Source: Nitrospinaceae bacterium (GTDB lineage Bacteria; Nitrospinota; Nitrospinia; Nitrospinales; VA-1). From it: 64,000 nucleotides of DNA. The notes beneath the pieces are model-generated. The model was not told the DNA's origin, did no database searches, and saw only the letters and a program-made list of their open reading frames with translations. The translations under genes and the position numbers were made by a program. The stretch spans positions 1 through 64,000 of the forward strand of contig JAJDAZ010000026.1 in assembly GCA_029261595.1 (NCBI GenBank), written 5' to 3'. Positions 17,926 through 26,133 of this stretch are shown in pieces (positions within the stretch are counted from its first letter, which is position 1; every line of letters starts with the position of its first letter).

Positions 17926-18026
17926 GGGCTGGATTCGATATTACAATAGACGGGTTTTTGGTTCTTCGGGGCGGGTGAGCGTGTGATATTTCATCTTTGC
18001 CTTCATGCCCCTGTGGTATTCATCCC

Positions 18027-18104
18027 TACCCCTTACTTCATGCCCCGAAGGGGTAGTAGGGGTAAAGCGAGCCTCAGCCCGTATCTCCTCCCCACGCAGT
18101 GGGG
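18027..18104. repeat. Intergenic inverted repeats between proA and the site-2 protease
   Basis: Two hairpin-forming motifs lie here. TACCCCTTACT (18027-18037) pairs with AGTAGGGGTA (18055-18064), and CCCCAC (18090-18095) pairs with GTGGGG (18099-18104). Their repeated, symmetrical layout and the lack of a good ORF suggest an intergenic repeat element. It abuts the start of the protease gene. Confidence 0.5.
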
Positions 18105-18130
18105 TTCTCCTGAAGAGATAGAGACGAGCT

Positions 18131-18937
18131 TTGCCTGCCATCATTCCAAGCACAAAAAACTGGATCATATTTTCCCTGCTCCTGGCAGCGACTCTGGTCA
18201 CCACGTATCTTGCGGGTGGATTGCTGTTTTCTATTTCTCTTATTCTTATCCTGGGCACGCATGAATTCGGCCATTATTGGGCCAGCAGAAAGAATAATAT
18301 CCGGGCCACGCTGCCTTTTTTCATTCCGGCCCCGCCGATTTTTATCGCAGGCACCTTCGGGGCCTTCATCCAGATAAAGGAATTGATCCCCAATCGCCGT
18401 GTGCTGATGGAAATTGGCGCGGCGGGACCGATTGCGGGTTTTATCGTTGCCGTTCCCACATTGGTGATTGGTTTGTTCCTGTCGGAAGTGACCGAAGCCG
18501 ATACCGTCCACGGTTTGACTTTCGGAAGTTCGATTTTACTCGCGACGCTTTCCAAATTGATTTTGGGAGTGACGCCCTTTGCGGAAGGGGTCAATATTCA
18601 TCTGCACCCCATTGCCTTTGCGGGCTGGATCGGTTTGTTCGTTACCGCTTTGAATCTTTTACCGATAGGCCAACTCGATGGCGGCCACGTGATATATTCC
18701 CTGTTCAAAGTGAAGCACAGGTTATTATCAAGACTGTTTTTCCTTTTGTTATTTCCACTGGGTTACTTCTGGCAGGGGTGGCTGTTTTGGGCCGCCATGA
18801 TATTTTTGATGGGGTTCAGGTCAGCACCGTTGGTCGACGATTCGGTGCTTCCGGACCGTCAGCACAAGTGGATGGGATATGCTTCGATCATCATCTTCCT
18901 GCTGACCTTCATTCCAGTGCCATTTTCTGTGGTCTAG
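18131..18937 (+). CDS. Site-2 protease family (M50) membrane zinc metalloprotease
   Basis: The protein is 268 residues with six to seven predicted membrane helices. The zinc site is HEFGH in LILGTHEFGHYWASRKN, and the third ligand is in NLLPIGQLDGGHVIYSLF. PFFIPAPPIFIAGTFGAFIQIKE is typical of the family branch that runs from bacteria to plant EGY proteins. The substrate is unknown, and no PDZ or CBS domain is attached. The only start in frame is a TTG at 18131: a TAG lies at 18119-18121 and no ATG occurs before the catalytic helix. The N-terminus is thus very short and abuts a repeat region, so it may have been altered by an insertion. Confidence 0.85.
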   Translation: MPAIIPSTKNWIIFSLLLAATLVTTYLAGGLLFSISLILILGTHEFGHYWASRKNNIRATLPFFIPAPPIFIAGTFGAFIQIKELIPNRRVLMEIGAAGPIAGFIVAVPTLVIGLFLSEVTEADTVHGLTFGSSILLATLSKLILGVTPFAEGVNIHLHPIAFAGWIGLFVTALNLLPIGQLDGGHVIYSLFKVKHRLLSRLFFLLLFPLGYFWQGWLFWAAMIFLMGFRSAPLVDDSVLPDRQHKWMGYASIIIFLLTFIPVPFSVV

Positions 18938-19070
18938 AGGGTAAGTCTTTTATTTATAAATGGTTGCGGATTTTTTCGGCCAGAACGGTGCAGAATTATT
19001 TGCTGGTAGATAGCAATTCCCCTTTAATTTAACTTATTGAATTTGAATGGCTTAGGGTGCTATAGAAGTG

Positions 19071-19084
19071 GGCGGTTTTCCGCC
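19071..19084 (+). terminator. Small GC-rich hairpin, possible weak terminator
   Basis: GGCGG TTTT CCGCC is a perfect five-bp stem, followed by ATAATTTTAAG. It lies about 135 bp after the protease gene. The stem is short and the T-tract poor. Other than this and the RNA candidate at 19198-19309, the 18938-19384 gap shows nothing else I can support. Confidence 0.35.
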
Positions 19085-19163
19085 ATAATTTTAAGTCATT
19101 GTTTTTAAAGGATTTATTTTGCTATTTCTGAATTTTGAGGCCCGATTTCGTCCTAGAATTATA

Positions 19164-19190
19164 TTGACAGGGTATAGGTGGTATGATAAA
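19164..19190 (+). promoter_or_regulatory. Predicted sigma-70 promoter of the structured RNA at 19.2 kb
   Basis: A perfect TTGACA (19164-19169) is followed by TATGATAAAT, whose best -10 hexamer GATAAA (19185-19190) is 15 bp downstream, or TAAATT at 17 bp. A start point near 19198 would fall just before the 15-bp stem of the RNA candidate. Confidence 0.5.
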
Positions 19191-19197
19191 TTTTTAA

Positions 19198-19309
19198 CAT
19201 ATTTGAGGGGTACTGAACCTTTGTCCTGGTTTTGGACAATTCCTGTTTAAGAACGAACTTGGTTGCCATCAAGGTTTCTTTTTAGGAGGTTCAGTACCCC
19301 TTTCTTTTT
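19198..19309 (+). ncRNA. Candidate structured small RNA with a three-way-junction fold
   Basis: A perfect 15-bp helix closes the element: AGGGGTACTGAACCT (19206-19220) with AGGTTCAGTACCCCT (19287-19301). Inside are a second hairpin, TTGTCC/GGACAA (19221-19239, loop TGGTTTT), and a longer third arm. The third arm is built from TCCT (19241) with AGGA (19284), AAGAA (19249) with TTCTT (19276), and a TTGGT/ATCAA tip around 19259-19272. A T-rich tail (TTTCTTTTT) follows immediately. A promoter precedes it and there is no ORF. It is unlike 6S, SRP RNA, tmRNA or RNase P as I know them. It could instead be the leader of the TolC-like gene 75 bp downstream, or a small inverted-repeat mobile element. 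Confidence 0.6.
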
Positions 19310-19384
19310 GTCCTCAATATTCTTCCTATAATTGTACTGAAGGCCCGTTTATTCTGTCTCCCGAAAAAAATTCCACTCTATAGA

Positions 19385-20230
19385 ATGATGATGCGATTGG
19401 TTTTCCCAAGTAAAATTTTAGCTTTCATTCTTAAATGCGGCTTGTATGCGGTCGTTTTGATTGGGATGTCCGTTCATCCTTCGGAAGGAGGAGGGGGGGC
19501 GTTCACTATCCCTCCTCTGGATAAAATCATTCCTCTGGCCGTCGAAAAGAACCAGCAATCCTCTTCCTCCGTGAGTGAAGCCAAGTACCGGACCGCCCAA
19601 TATTATTATGAAATCCAGTTCAAGACCAATCAACTGGGCATTGCCGAAGAGGTTAAAAAGCGTTTTGGAACCGCCATAGAAAAGGCTCAGGAAAAATATG
19701 ACGAGGGGGAGGGAGACGTTTCACAGTCCGATATAACAAAGCTCAAACTTGGCCGGACCGGGTCGATCAATGACATCATAAAACTGGAAAATGAAATCCA
19801 TATCAGCAAACTTTCTCTGGCCGAACTCACCGGACTGGACTTGTCACAGGAAAGCAAGCTGGAGGAAGACACGATTCAACCGGTTGATTTCCCCAAAAAA
19901 ACCTTTAAAGGAATTTTTGGAGAGAGCCACAGAGTCTCCCGGTTGGAGCGGAAAAAGGTATTTCTGAAAGTTAACGAAGCGCGGGACCAGTTGGAACTGG
20001 CAAAGGGCAGTCGGAAAATCACCCGTGCGTTGCTGGTCACGGAACTGGCGAATTACGATTTTGGCATTGGGGATTCGGGCGATCTTTTCCAGGCGCTCAT
20101 TATTTATACACGTGTCTTGAGTGGTTACTATGAGACCGTATATAATTTCAATATGGCCGTTGCCGATTTGAACCATAAGATTGCTGAAAATAATGGTTCC
20201 GAACAGCCCGTTTCCCATTCCAAAAAGTAA
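19385..20230 (+). CDS. TolC-like outer membrane efflux-type protein, short form
   Basis: The protein is 281 residues. It starts MMMRLVFPSK with a hydrophobic segment (about residues 10-30) that fits a signal peptide, then GGGGAF. The rest is long amphipathic helix with heptad-like spacing. It includes YEIQFKTNQLGIAEEVKKRF, a VSQSDITKLKLG turn, LENEIHISKLSLAELTGL and the C-terminal ALIIYTRVLSGYYETVYN followed by FNMAVADLN. These patterns match one repeat of the TolC / outer-membrane-factor family, which is normally 420-480 residues, so this is a shortened relative. No RND or ABC pump genes are adjacent. There is no obvious ribosome-binding site before the ATG triplet run. It directly follows the structured RNA candidate. 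Confidence 0.65.
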   Translation: MMMRLVFPSKILAFILKCGLYAVVLIGMSVHPSEGGGGAFTIPPLDKIIPLAVEKNQQSSSSVSEAKYRTAQYYYEIQFKTNQLGIAEEVKKRFGTAIEKAQEKYDEGEGDVSQSDITKLKLGRTGSINDIIKLENEIHISKLSLAELTGLDLSQESKLEEDTIQPVDFPKKTFKGIFGESHRVSRLERKKVFLKVNEARDQLELAKGSRKITRALLVTELANYDFGIGDSGDLFQALIIYTRVLSGYYETVYNFNMAVADLNHKIAENNGSEQPVSHSKK

Positions 20231-20303
20231 TTGTTTATTGGTGAAGGGAATGGGCGTCGTTCCAGGCTCTGAACCTGCCTCCTCTTGAATACAATATTTC
20301 CTC

Positions 20304-21407
20304 ATGGACCCAAAACAGTATTGGGTGGCTTTGAACATGGTGGTGGGCGTGGGGAAGACTCTTTTCCACCGTCTGGTAACTGTCCTGGGTTCGCCGGAAC
20401 AGGTTTTTCGATCTTCATTGAACGATTTGATGCAGGTGGAGGGGGTCGGAAAAAAAGTCGCCAGTGAAATTCTAAAGTTAGATGTTGAAAAGCATATCGA
20501 GCGGGAGTGGAATTTTGTAGACAAGCTGGGGCTGGAAGTGCTTTCCCTGGAATGTCCGGGGTATCCCCCTTTGTTGAAAGCCATTTATGATCCGCCGCCG
20601 GTTCTTTATTTCAAAGGCAAAAACCTCGATGAGTTCCCAGTACCGCTGGCCGTGGTAGGCACAAGAAAACCGACCAATTACGGACGAATTGTGACCGAGG
20701 CCCTTTGCGAAAGTCTTTCCGCTATGGGAATATGCATTGTGAGCGGGTTGGCGCGAGGCATCGACACCCTGGCCCATAAATCCGCCTTGAAGACGGGTGG
20801 GGAAACCATCGCTGTGTTTGGTTGCGGGCTCTCTCACATTTATCCTCCGGAGAACCGGTATTTGCGCGATAAAATTGTTGATCGGGGAACCATCGTTTCT
20901 GAATTTCCCGCCACCATGAGGCCGGATCGGAATAATTTCCCGGCTCGAAACAGGGTGATAAGCGGTCTTTCTCATGGAACGCTGGTCATTGAAGCGGGGG
21001 AGAAAAGCGGTGCGTTGATCACCGCCGAATTTGCGCTTGAACAAGGGCGTGAAGTGTTTGCCGTTCCCGGAAACATAAACTCACCCAATAGCAAGGGAAC
21101 CAACCGTCTGATAAAAAACGGCGCGGTGATCGTGGAAAGCGCGGATTCCATAGTGCAGGAACTTTCGGTATCGGTGCAGGAGTTCCTTGAAAAGAAAAAG
21201 CAGGCGGTGAAGAAAAAACCGGAAATAGCTGGTTTATCAACCCTTGAACGGCAGGTGCTGGAGGTTTTAACCCAGGAAGAAAAGCATATCGATATTATTA
21301 TCGAAAACAGCCGATTGTCACCGGCAGAAGTTTCGGCTACACTGGTTCAACTTGAATTGAACGGATTGGTCCGGCAATTTGAAGGCAAATTGTTTGTTGC
21401 CTTATGA
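20304..21407 (+). CDS. dprA: DNA-processing protein DprA (Smf)
   Basis: DprA protects incoming single-stranded DNA and loads RecA during natural transformation. The protein is 367 residues. The N-terminus carries a helix-hairpin-helix region (LMQVEGVGKKVASEIL). The Rossmann core shows AVVGTRKPTNYGR, IVSGLARGIDTLAHKSAL, AVFGCGLSHIYPPENR and FPARNRVISGLSHGTLVIEA. A C-terminal winged helix (LSTLERQVLEVLTQEEKHID) is present, as in the longer family members. It is followed by topA 21 bp downstream, a common bacterial pairing. No competence pilus genes are in the window, although three PilB-like ATPases lie at 26-35 kb. Confidence 0.94.
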   Translation: MDPKQYWVALNMVVGVGKTLFHRLVTVLGSPEQVFRSSLNDLMQVEGVGKKVASEILKLDVEKHIEREWNFVDKLGLEVLSLECPGYPPLLKAIYDPPPVLYFKGKNLDEFPVPLAVVGTRKPTNYGRIVTEALCESLSAMGICIVSGLARGIDTLAHKSALKTGGETIAVFGCGLSHIYPPENRYLRDKIVDRGTIVSEFPATMRPDRNNFPARNRVISGLSHGTLVIEAGEKSGALITAEFALEQGREVFAVPGNINSPNSKGTNRLIKNGAVIVESADSIVQELSVSVQEFLEKKKQAVKKKPEIAGLSTLERQVLEVLTQEEKHIDIIIENSRLSPAEVSATLVQLELNGLVRQFEGKLFVAL

Positions 21408-21428
21408 AAATTGACTTAACGAGGAATC

Positions 21429-23702
21429 ATGGCTAAATCATTGTTGATTGTGGAGTCACCTACAAAAGTAAACACTTTGAAGAAGATTGTAGGTAAAGAC
21501 TTTATTATCAAAGCGTCTGTGGGGCATCTCAAAGACCTGCCAAAAAAGAAACTGGGCGTGGATGTGGATAATAATTTCGCTCCTGATTATATAACGATTC
21601 GCGGCAAAGGAAAAATTCTCAGCGAACTCAAGGCCGCCGCGAAAAAAGTGGACAATATTTACCTCGCTCCCGACCCGGACCGTGAGGGCGAAGCCATCGC
21701 CTTTCATATCGGCAATGAAATTAGAAAGTTTGCCAAGGGAAAGATTTACCGGGTTTCATTCAATGAAATCACCAAAAAAGCAGTGAAGGAGTCTTTGGAT
21801 AACCCGACGGAACTCAATGAAAACCGAGTGAACGCGCAACAGGCGAGACGAATTCTTGACCGACTGGTGGGCTATAAAATCAGTCCCATTTTATGGAAAA
21901 AAATTCACCGTGGACTCAGCGCCGGCAGAGTCCAATCCGTTGCGCTTCGACTGGTGGTGGAACGGGAAAGAGAAATCCAGGCTTTCAAACCGGAAGAATA
22001 TTGGTCCATCGCTCTCGACCTGGAAGGAAAAAAGCCGCCCCTGTTTGAATCCAAACTGTTCAAAATTAATGACGAAAAAGCCGTGGTCAATAATAAGGAA
22101 GAAGCGGATAAAATTGTCAACGAACTTGAGGGAGTCGAGCTGGTTCTGGAGGGCATCACCAAGAAAGAAAGAAAACGCAATCCCACCGCGCCATTCATAA
22201 CCAGTAGTCTGCAACAGGAAGCATCTCGAAAGCTGAACTTTTCCCCCAAAAAAACCATGATGCTTGCGCAACGGCTGTACGAGGGGCTGGCGTTGGGGGC
22301 GAAAGGGACCGTGGGCCTAATCACTTATATGCGTACTGATTCGGTCCGGCTTTCTGACGATGCACTGAATATGGTGCGGGAATTCATTCCCGAACGCTAT
22401 GGGAAAGAGTTTCTTCCGGCCGAGCCGAATATGTACAAGAGCAAAAAATCGGCGCAGGAGGCGCATGAAGCCATACGACCCTCGGACGTCACCATCGAGC
22501 CCAAGGACATCAAAGAGTATCTGGAAAAAGATCTCTTTAACTTATACCAATTGATCTGGTCGCGGTTTGTTGCCTGCCAGATGGTCCCCGCAGTTATGGA
22601 CACCACGCAATTCGATATTCGATCGGGTTCATATTTGTTCCGTAGCAACGGGTCGATCCTGAAATTCACCGGTTTCATGAAGGTTTATGTAGAAACCACC
22701 GAGGATAAAGCGAATGAGGGTGGCGAACAACCCAAAGAGAAAGTCAAAGACAGCGATCGTATCCTCCCCGAACTGGACAAGGGAGATGTTTTAAAACTTT
22801 TAAAGATCCATCCAGATCAGCATTTTACCCAGCCGCCGCCCCGGTTTTCGGAAGCCATGCTGGTGAAAGATTTGGAGGATAAGGGAATCGGCCGGCCCAG
22901 TACCTATGCGGCGACCATCAGCGTCATCAAGGATCGGGACTATATTCGTTCCGAGGAGCGCAGGTTGTTTCCCTCTGAATTGGGATTTCTTGTCTCGGAC
23001 GCTCTGGTAGAAAATTTTCCCGAAATCATCAATACTGAGTTCACCGCCAAGATGGAAGACCAGTTGGATGAAATTGAAGGTGGAACTATGGAGTGGGTAA
23101 CGGCGCTTCAGGATTTTTACAAACCATTTAAGATCAACCTGGAAGAAGCGGAAAAGAAAATGAAGGACCTTAAAAGCCAGGTAGAAGAAACTGATGAGGT
23201 CTGTGAAAAATGTCAGCAACCCATGATCATTAAATGGGGCCGCTTTGGAAAATTTATGGCCTGCACGGGCTATCCGGAATGTAAAAACACCAAAAACCTG
23301 GGCGACGATTCAAAGCCGGGTGAAGCCACCGTAGATGAAGTTGAGGGCACTTGCGATAAATGCCAGTCGGAACTGATCATGAAAATGGGTCGATTTGGAA
23401 AGTTCATTGCCTGCTCGAATTACCCGGAATGCAAATTCACAAAACCCATCAGCCTGGGAATTTCCTGCCCTGAAGAAAATTGTAAGGGCGAAATTTCTCC
23501 CCGAAGAACCAAAAAGGGCAGGACTTTTTACGGTTGCAGTCTGTACCCGGATTGCAGCTTCACTTCTTGGGAAAAGCCTGTAGCCGAAGCCTGCCCGGAG
23601 TGCAAGCATTCCTATATGGTCGAAAAATTTAAAAAAGAAGAAGGGGTTTCCATCGTTTGCCCGGAGTGTAAATTTAAAAAAGCTCAGCTTGAAGAGGCGT
23701 AG
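21429..23702 (+). CDS. topA: DNA topoisomerase I (type IA)
   Basis: TopA relaxes negative supercoils. The protein is 757 residues. The Toprim domain opens with LLIVESPTKVNTLKKIVG and contains PDPDREGEAIAFHI. The QARRILDRLVGYKISPILW and RGLSAGRVQSVALRLVV motifs follow. The active-site Tyr is in GLITYMRTDSVRLS (near residue 300), and GIGRPSTYA completes the core. The C-terminus has several four-Cys zinc ribbons (CEKCQQPMIIK, CDKCQSELIMK, CPEENCKG, CPECKHSY). It lies between dprA and trmFO, 9 bp before the latter, a familiar housekeeping block. Confidence 0.97.
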   Translation: MAKSLLIVESPTKVNTLKKIVGKDFIIKASVGHLKDLPKKKLGVDVDNNFAPDYITIRGKGKILSELKAAAKKVDNIYLAPDPDREGEAIAFHIGNEIRKFAKGKIYRVSFNEITKKAVKESLDNPTELNENRVNAQQARRILDRLVGYKISPILWKKIHRGLSAGRVQSVALRLVVEREREIQAFKPEEYWSIALDLEGKKPPLFESKLFKINDEKAVVNNKEEADKIVNELEGVELVLEGITKKERKRNPTAPFITSSLQQEASRKLNFSPKKTMMLAQRLYEGLALGAKGTVGLITYMRTDSVRLSDDALNMVREFIPERYGKEFLPAEPNMYKSKKSAQEAHEAIRPSDVTIEPKDIKEYLEKDLFNLYQLIWSRFVACQMVPAVMDTTQFDIRSGSYLFRSNGSILKFTGFMKVYVETTEDKANEGGEQPKEKVKDSDRILPELDKGDVLKLLKIHPDQHFTQPPPRFSEAMLVKDLEDKGIGRPSTYAATISVIKDRDYIRSEERRLFPSELGFLVSDALVENFPEIINTEFTAKMEDQLDEIEGGTMEWVTALQDFYKPFKINLEEAEKKMKDLKSQVEETDEVCEKCQQPMIIKWGRFGKFMACTGYPECKNTKNLGDDSKPGEATVDEVEGTCDKCQSELIMKMGRFGKFIACSNYPECKFTKPISLGISCPEENCKGEISPRRTKKGRTFYGCSLYPDCSFTSWEKPVAEACPECKHSYMVEKFKKEEGVSIVCPECKFKKAQLEEA

Positions 23703-23711
23703 TCTTTTTAG

Positions 23712-25043
23712 ATGAAACCTTTTTTGACGGTCATTGGCGGTGGCTTGGCGGGGTCTGAAGCGGCGTGGCAGGCGGCGGAGCGAGGCGTTTCTGTTGTTTT
23801 ATACGAAATGCGATCGCAAACCCCGACGCCGGTTCACAAAACCGATCAATGCGCCGAATTGGTCTGCAGTAATTCTCTGGGCAACAACTTACCCCATTCA
23901 GCGCCTTTTCTACTTAAGGAAGAACTGAGGAAATTCAATTCCATTGTCATTAGTTCCGCTGACCGCCATTCGGTGCCCGCCGGCGGTGCCCTTGCGGTTG
24001 ACCGGGATTTGTTCTCCCGTGAGATCACGAATCGTCTCCTGGAACATCCAAACATTACCTTTAAGCGGGACGAAGTGGTAGAAATTCCGGATGAAGGTCC
24101 CGTCATCATCGCCACCGGGCCATTGACCTCTCCCAGACTTTCCGAGGCCATCAATCAAATTGTAGGGCAGAAGTACCTCTATTTTTACGACGCTCTTTCG
24201 CCGATTGTCGATGCCAACACCATTGATTATGACAAGGCTTTTTTTGCCTCGCGTTACGACAAGGGGGGAGATGATTATCTGAACTGTCCGTTGGACCGGG
24301 AACAATACAGCCAATTCGTTCATGAACTGAACCATGCCGGAAAAGTTCCCTTCGCGTCTTTTGAAAAACCGATTTATTTTGAAGGTTGTCTGCCGGTCGA
24401 GGAACTGGCCTCCCGTGGCCCAAAGACCCTGTCTTTTGGGCCGCTCAAACCCGTGGGTCTGCCGCATCCCGAAACGGGACGGTTGGCCCATGCGGTGGTG
24501 CAGTTGCGCAGGGAAAATAAGGAAGGGACAGCGTTCAATCTGGTAGGGTTCCAAACCAAACTGACCTATCCCGAACAAAAAAGAGTTTTCACCATGATTC
24601 CTGGACTCGAAAAAGCGGAGTTCTTCAGGTTTGGGGCCATCCACAGGAACACCTATATCAATGCGCCCGCAATTTTAACCGGGGATTTGGATCTTCAGTC
24701 CCGACCGGGAATATATTTTGCGGGGCAAATCATCGGAGTCGAGGGATATGTGGAATCCTCGACCATGGGTCTCCTGGCAAGCTTAAGCGCCATCGCAAAA
24801 ATGTCTGGAAAAATTTTTTTGTCGCCTCCCACCGATACCGCGATGGGGGCTTTGCATTATTATGTCACGACGAAACCGCCTAAACACTTTCAACCAATGA
24901 ATATCAATTTTGGGCTTTTCCCGGCCAAAGAAATGGGCATCAGAAATAAAAAGGTTCGAAATCAGAAAGTATTCGAAAATGCGTTGACCAGCCTGGATCG
25001 ATGGAAGGGTTCAACTGAGGAATGGGTGAATTCGCGGGTTTGA
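23712..25043 (+). CDS. trmFO: Folate/FAD-dependent tRNA (uracil-54-C5)-methyltransferase
   Basis: TrmFO makes ribothymidine at position 54 of tRNA using methylenetetrahydrofolate and FADH2. The protein is 443 residues. The FAD-binding motif is GGGLAGSEAAWQAAERG at the N-terminus. The conserved Cys is in CAELVCSNSLGNNLPHSAP, and AVQLRRENKEGTAFNLVGFQ, AEFFRFGAIHRNTYI and GVEGYVESSTMGLL match the family. It is unrelated to the SAM-dependent TrmA of enterobacteria. It ends the dprA-topA-trmFO run; the next gene is convergent. Confidence 0.96.
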   Translation: MKPFLTVIGGGLAGSEAAWQAAERGVSVVLYEMRSQTPTPVHKTDQCAELVCSNSLGNNLPHSAPFLLKEELRKFNSIVISSADRHSVPAGGALAVDRDLFSREITNRLLEHPNITFKRDEVVEIPDEGPVIIATGPLTSPRLSEAINQIVGQKYLYFYDALSPIVDANTIDYDKAFFASRYDKGGDDYLNCPLDREQYSQFVHELNHAGKVPFASFEKPIYFEGCLPVEELASRGPKTLSFGPLKPVGLPHPETGRLAHAVVQLRRENKEGTAFNLVGFQTKLTYPEQKRVFTMIPGLEKAEFFRFGAIHRNTYINAPAILTGDLDLQSRPGIYFAGQIIGVEGYVESSTMGLLASLSAIAKMSGKIFLSPPTDTAMGALHYYVTTKPPKHFQPMNINFGLFPAKEMGIRNKKVRNQKVFENALTSLDRWKGSTEEWVNSRV

Positions 25044-25106
25044 ATATTACTTAATTCTGGATAGTAAGAGAATAAACCTGCCGGTTATAAAGTTGCGTCT
25101 CATTTT

Positions 25107-25874
25107 TTAACGTTTCCTGAATAATTTTATCGCCTGGTCATATTGAGCGGCGGACATTTTCCGCTCAACTTTACCCCTGAATGTGAGGGCTTTCCTGTGG
25201 CCATTGACTCCCGCGATATGAAACCACAAATGGGCTTGAACAGGGTCTTTGGAAACTCCCATCCCTTTGAAGAACATATTTCCAATGTTAAACTGGGCCT
25301 GTACATTGTTCTGCTCAGCAGCCTTTTTAAACCATTTCATCGCCTTTTCATAGTTCTGGTGGGGTTTGTCAGCCTTGTAGTACAGGGATGCCAGCTTATA
25401 TTGATCCTCTTCAAATCCCTTTTTCGCGAGCAATTGATACCATTTCACCGCTTCATCAAAATCAACCTCAACTCCCAGTCCTGAGGAGTACATGGAAGCC
25501 ACCATGTGTTGAGAGTTTGTATTCCCCTGGTTGGCGGATAGCTTGTACCATTTGAGGGCTTTCTTGTAGTCTTTTTGAACTCCCTGCCCTTTGTAATACA
25601 TGGCGCCAACTTTGTATTGGGCTTTGTCATCACCTTTTTCTGCCGTGATAGCAAACCATTTCATTGCCTCCCGATAGCTTCGCGGGATTTTTTTCCCCTC
25701 GTAGTACATTTGTCCGAGGAAATACTGGGCGGGAGTTTCTCCCTGTTCAGCGCGGGCTTGCAGTTCTTTTAATTCTTCCTCAATGTTTGAGCATGAAGCG
25801 GTAATAATGGTGAAAAAACTAAGAAGTACCAGGTTCTTGGGCAATCGTTCAAAATATGTGCAATTTATGGTCAT
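25107..25874 (-). CDS. Sel1-like repeat (SLR) lipoprotein
   Basis: The protein is 255 residues. The N-terminal hydrophobic segment ends in ITASC, a lipobox with Cys28. The mature protein is about five Sel1 repeats of 36 residues, such as AQYKVGAMYYKGQGVQKDY and AQFNIGNMFFKGMGVSKD, each with A-x-W and K-A-L/M-K-W-Y/F helices. Sel1 solenoids bind proteins and often act in envelope signalling or secretion. It is downstream of the three GAF-ATPase genes on the same strand, across a 259-bp gap, so co-transcription is possible but unproven. The long start (MTINCTYFERLPKN) has no obvious ribosome-binding site; a start closer to the hydrophobic stretch may be used. Confidence 0.85.
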   Translation of the reverse strand: MTINCTYFERLPKNLVLLSFFTIITASCSNIEEELKELQARAEQGETPAQYFLGQMYYEGKKIPRSYREAMKWFAITAEKGDDKAQYKVGAMYYKGQGVQKDYKKALKWYKLSANQGNTNSQHMVASMYSSGLGVEVDFDEAVKWYQLLAKKGFEEDQYKLASLYYKADKPHQNYEKAMKWFKKAAEQNNVQAQFNIGNMFFKGMGVSKDPVQAHLWFHIAGVNGHRKALTFRGKVERKMSAAQYDQAIKLFRKR

Positions 25875-26133
25875 TATAGGTTCTCTCGATCGTTATTCAG
25901 GGTGACCGGTTCGATGCAAAAAACCACCAAAAACGAATTTGATAGCTATTGTAATACTACAAGTAAAGAGCATGTGCAATGCTTTTACATGAAATGGTTA
26001 GTAAGTGTAAATTAAATTAACTAAAAAATATTTAGAGGACTCGTTGGGAGGGCTCCAGGGCGGGGAGGAATAAAAACAATAACTTGGATTAAAGCGGTTT
26101 CAAGATTAAAAAAATCAAATGAATGGAAAACGA

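Noticed and set aside
17941-18258. 105-codon minus-strand ORF between proA and the protease gene
   Set aside because: It spans the inverted-repeat element and overlaps the protease start, with basic low-complexity composition and no homology I recognise.
19206-19301. SRP RNA, 6S RNA or tmRNA identity for the structured element
   Set aside because: The hallmark loops of SRP RNA (GGAA tetraloop domain), the rod with central bubble of 6S, and the tRNA-like ends of tmRNA are not present.
23910-24644. 244-codon minus-strand ORF opposite trmFO
   Set aside because: TrmFO is complete on the plus strand, so the reverse frame is a shadow.
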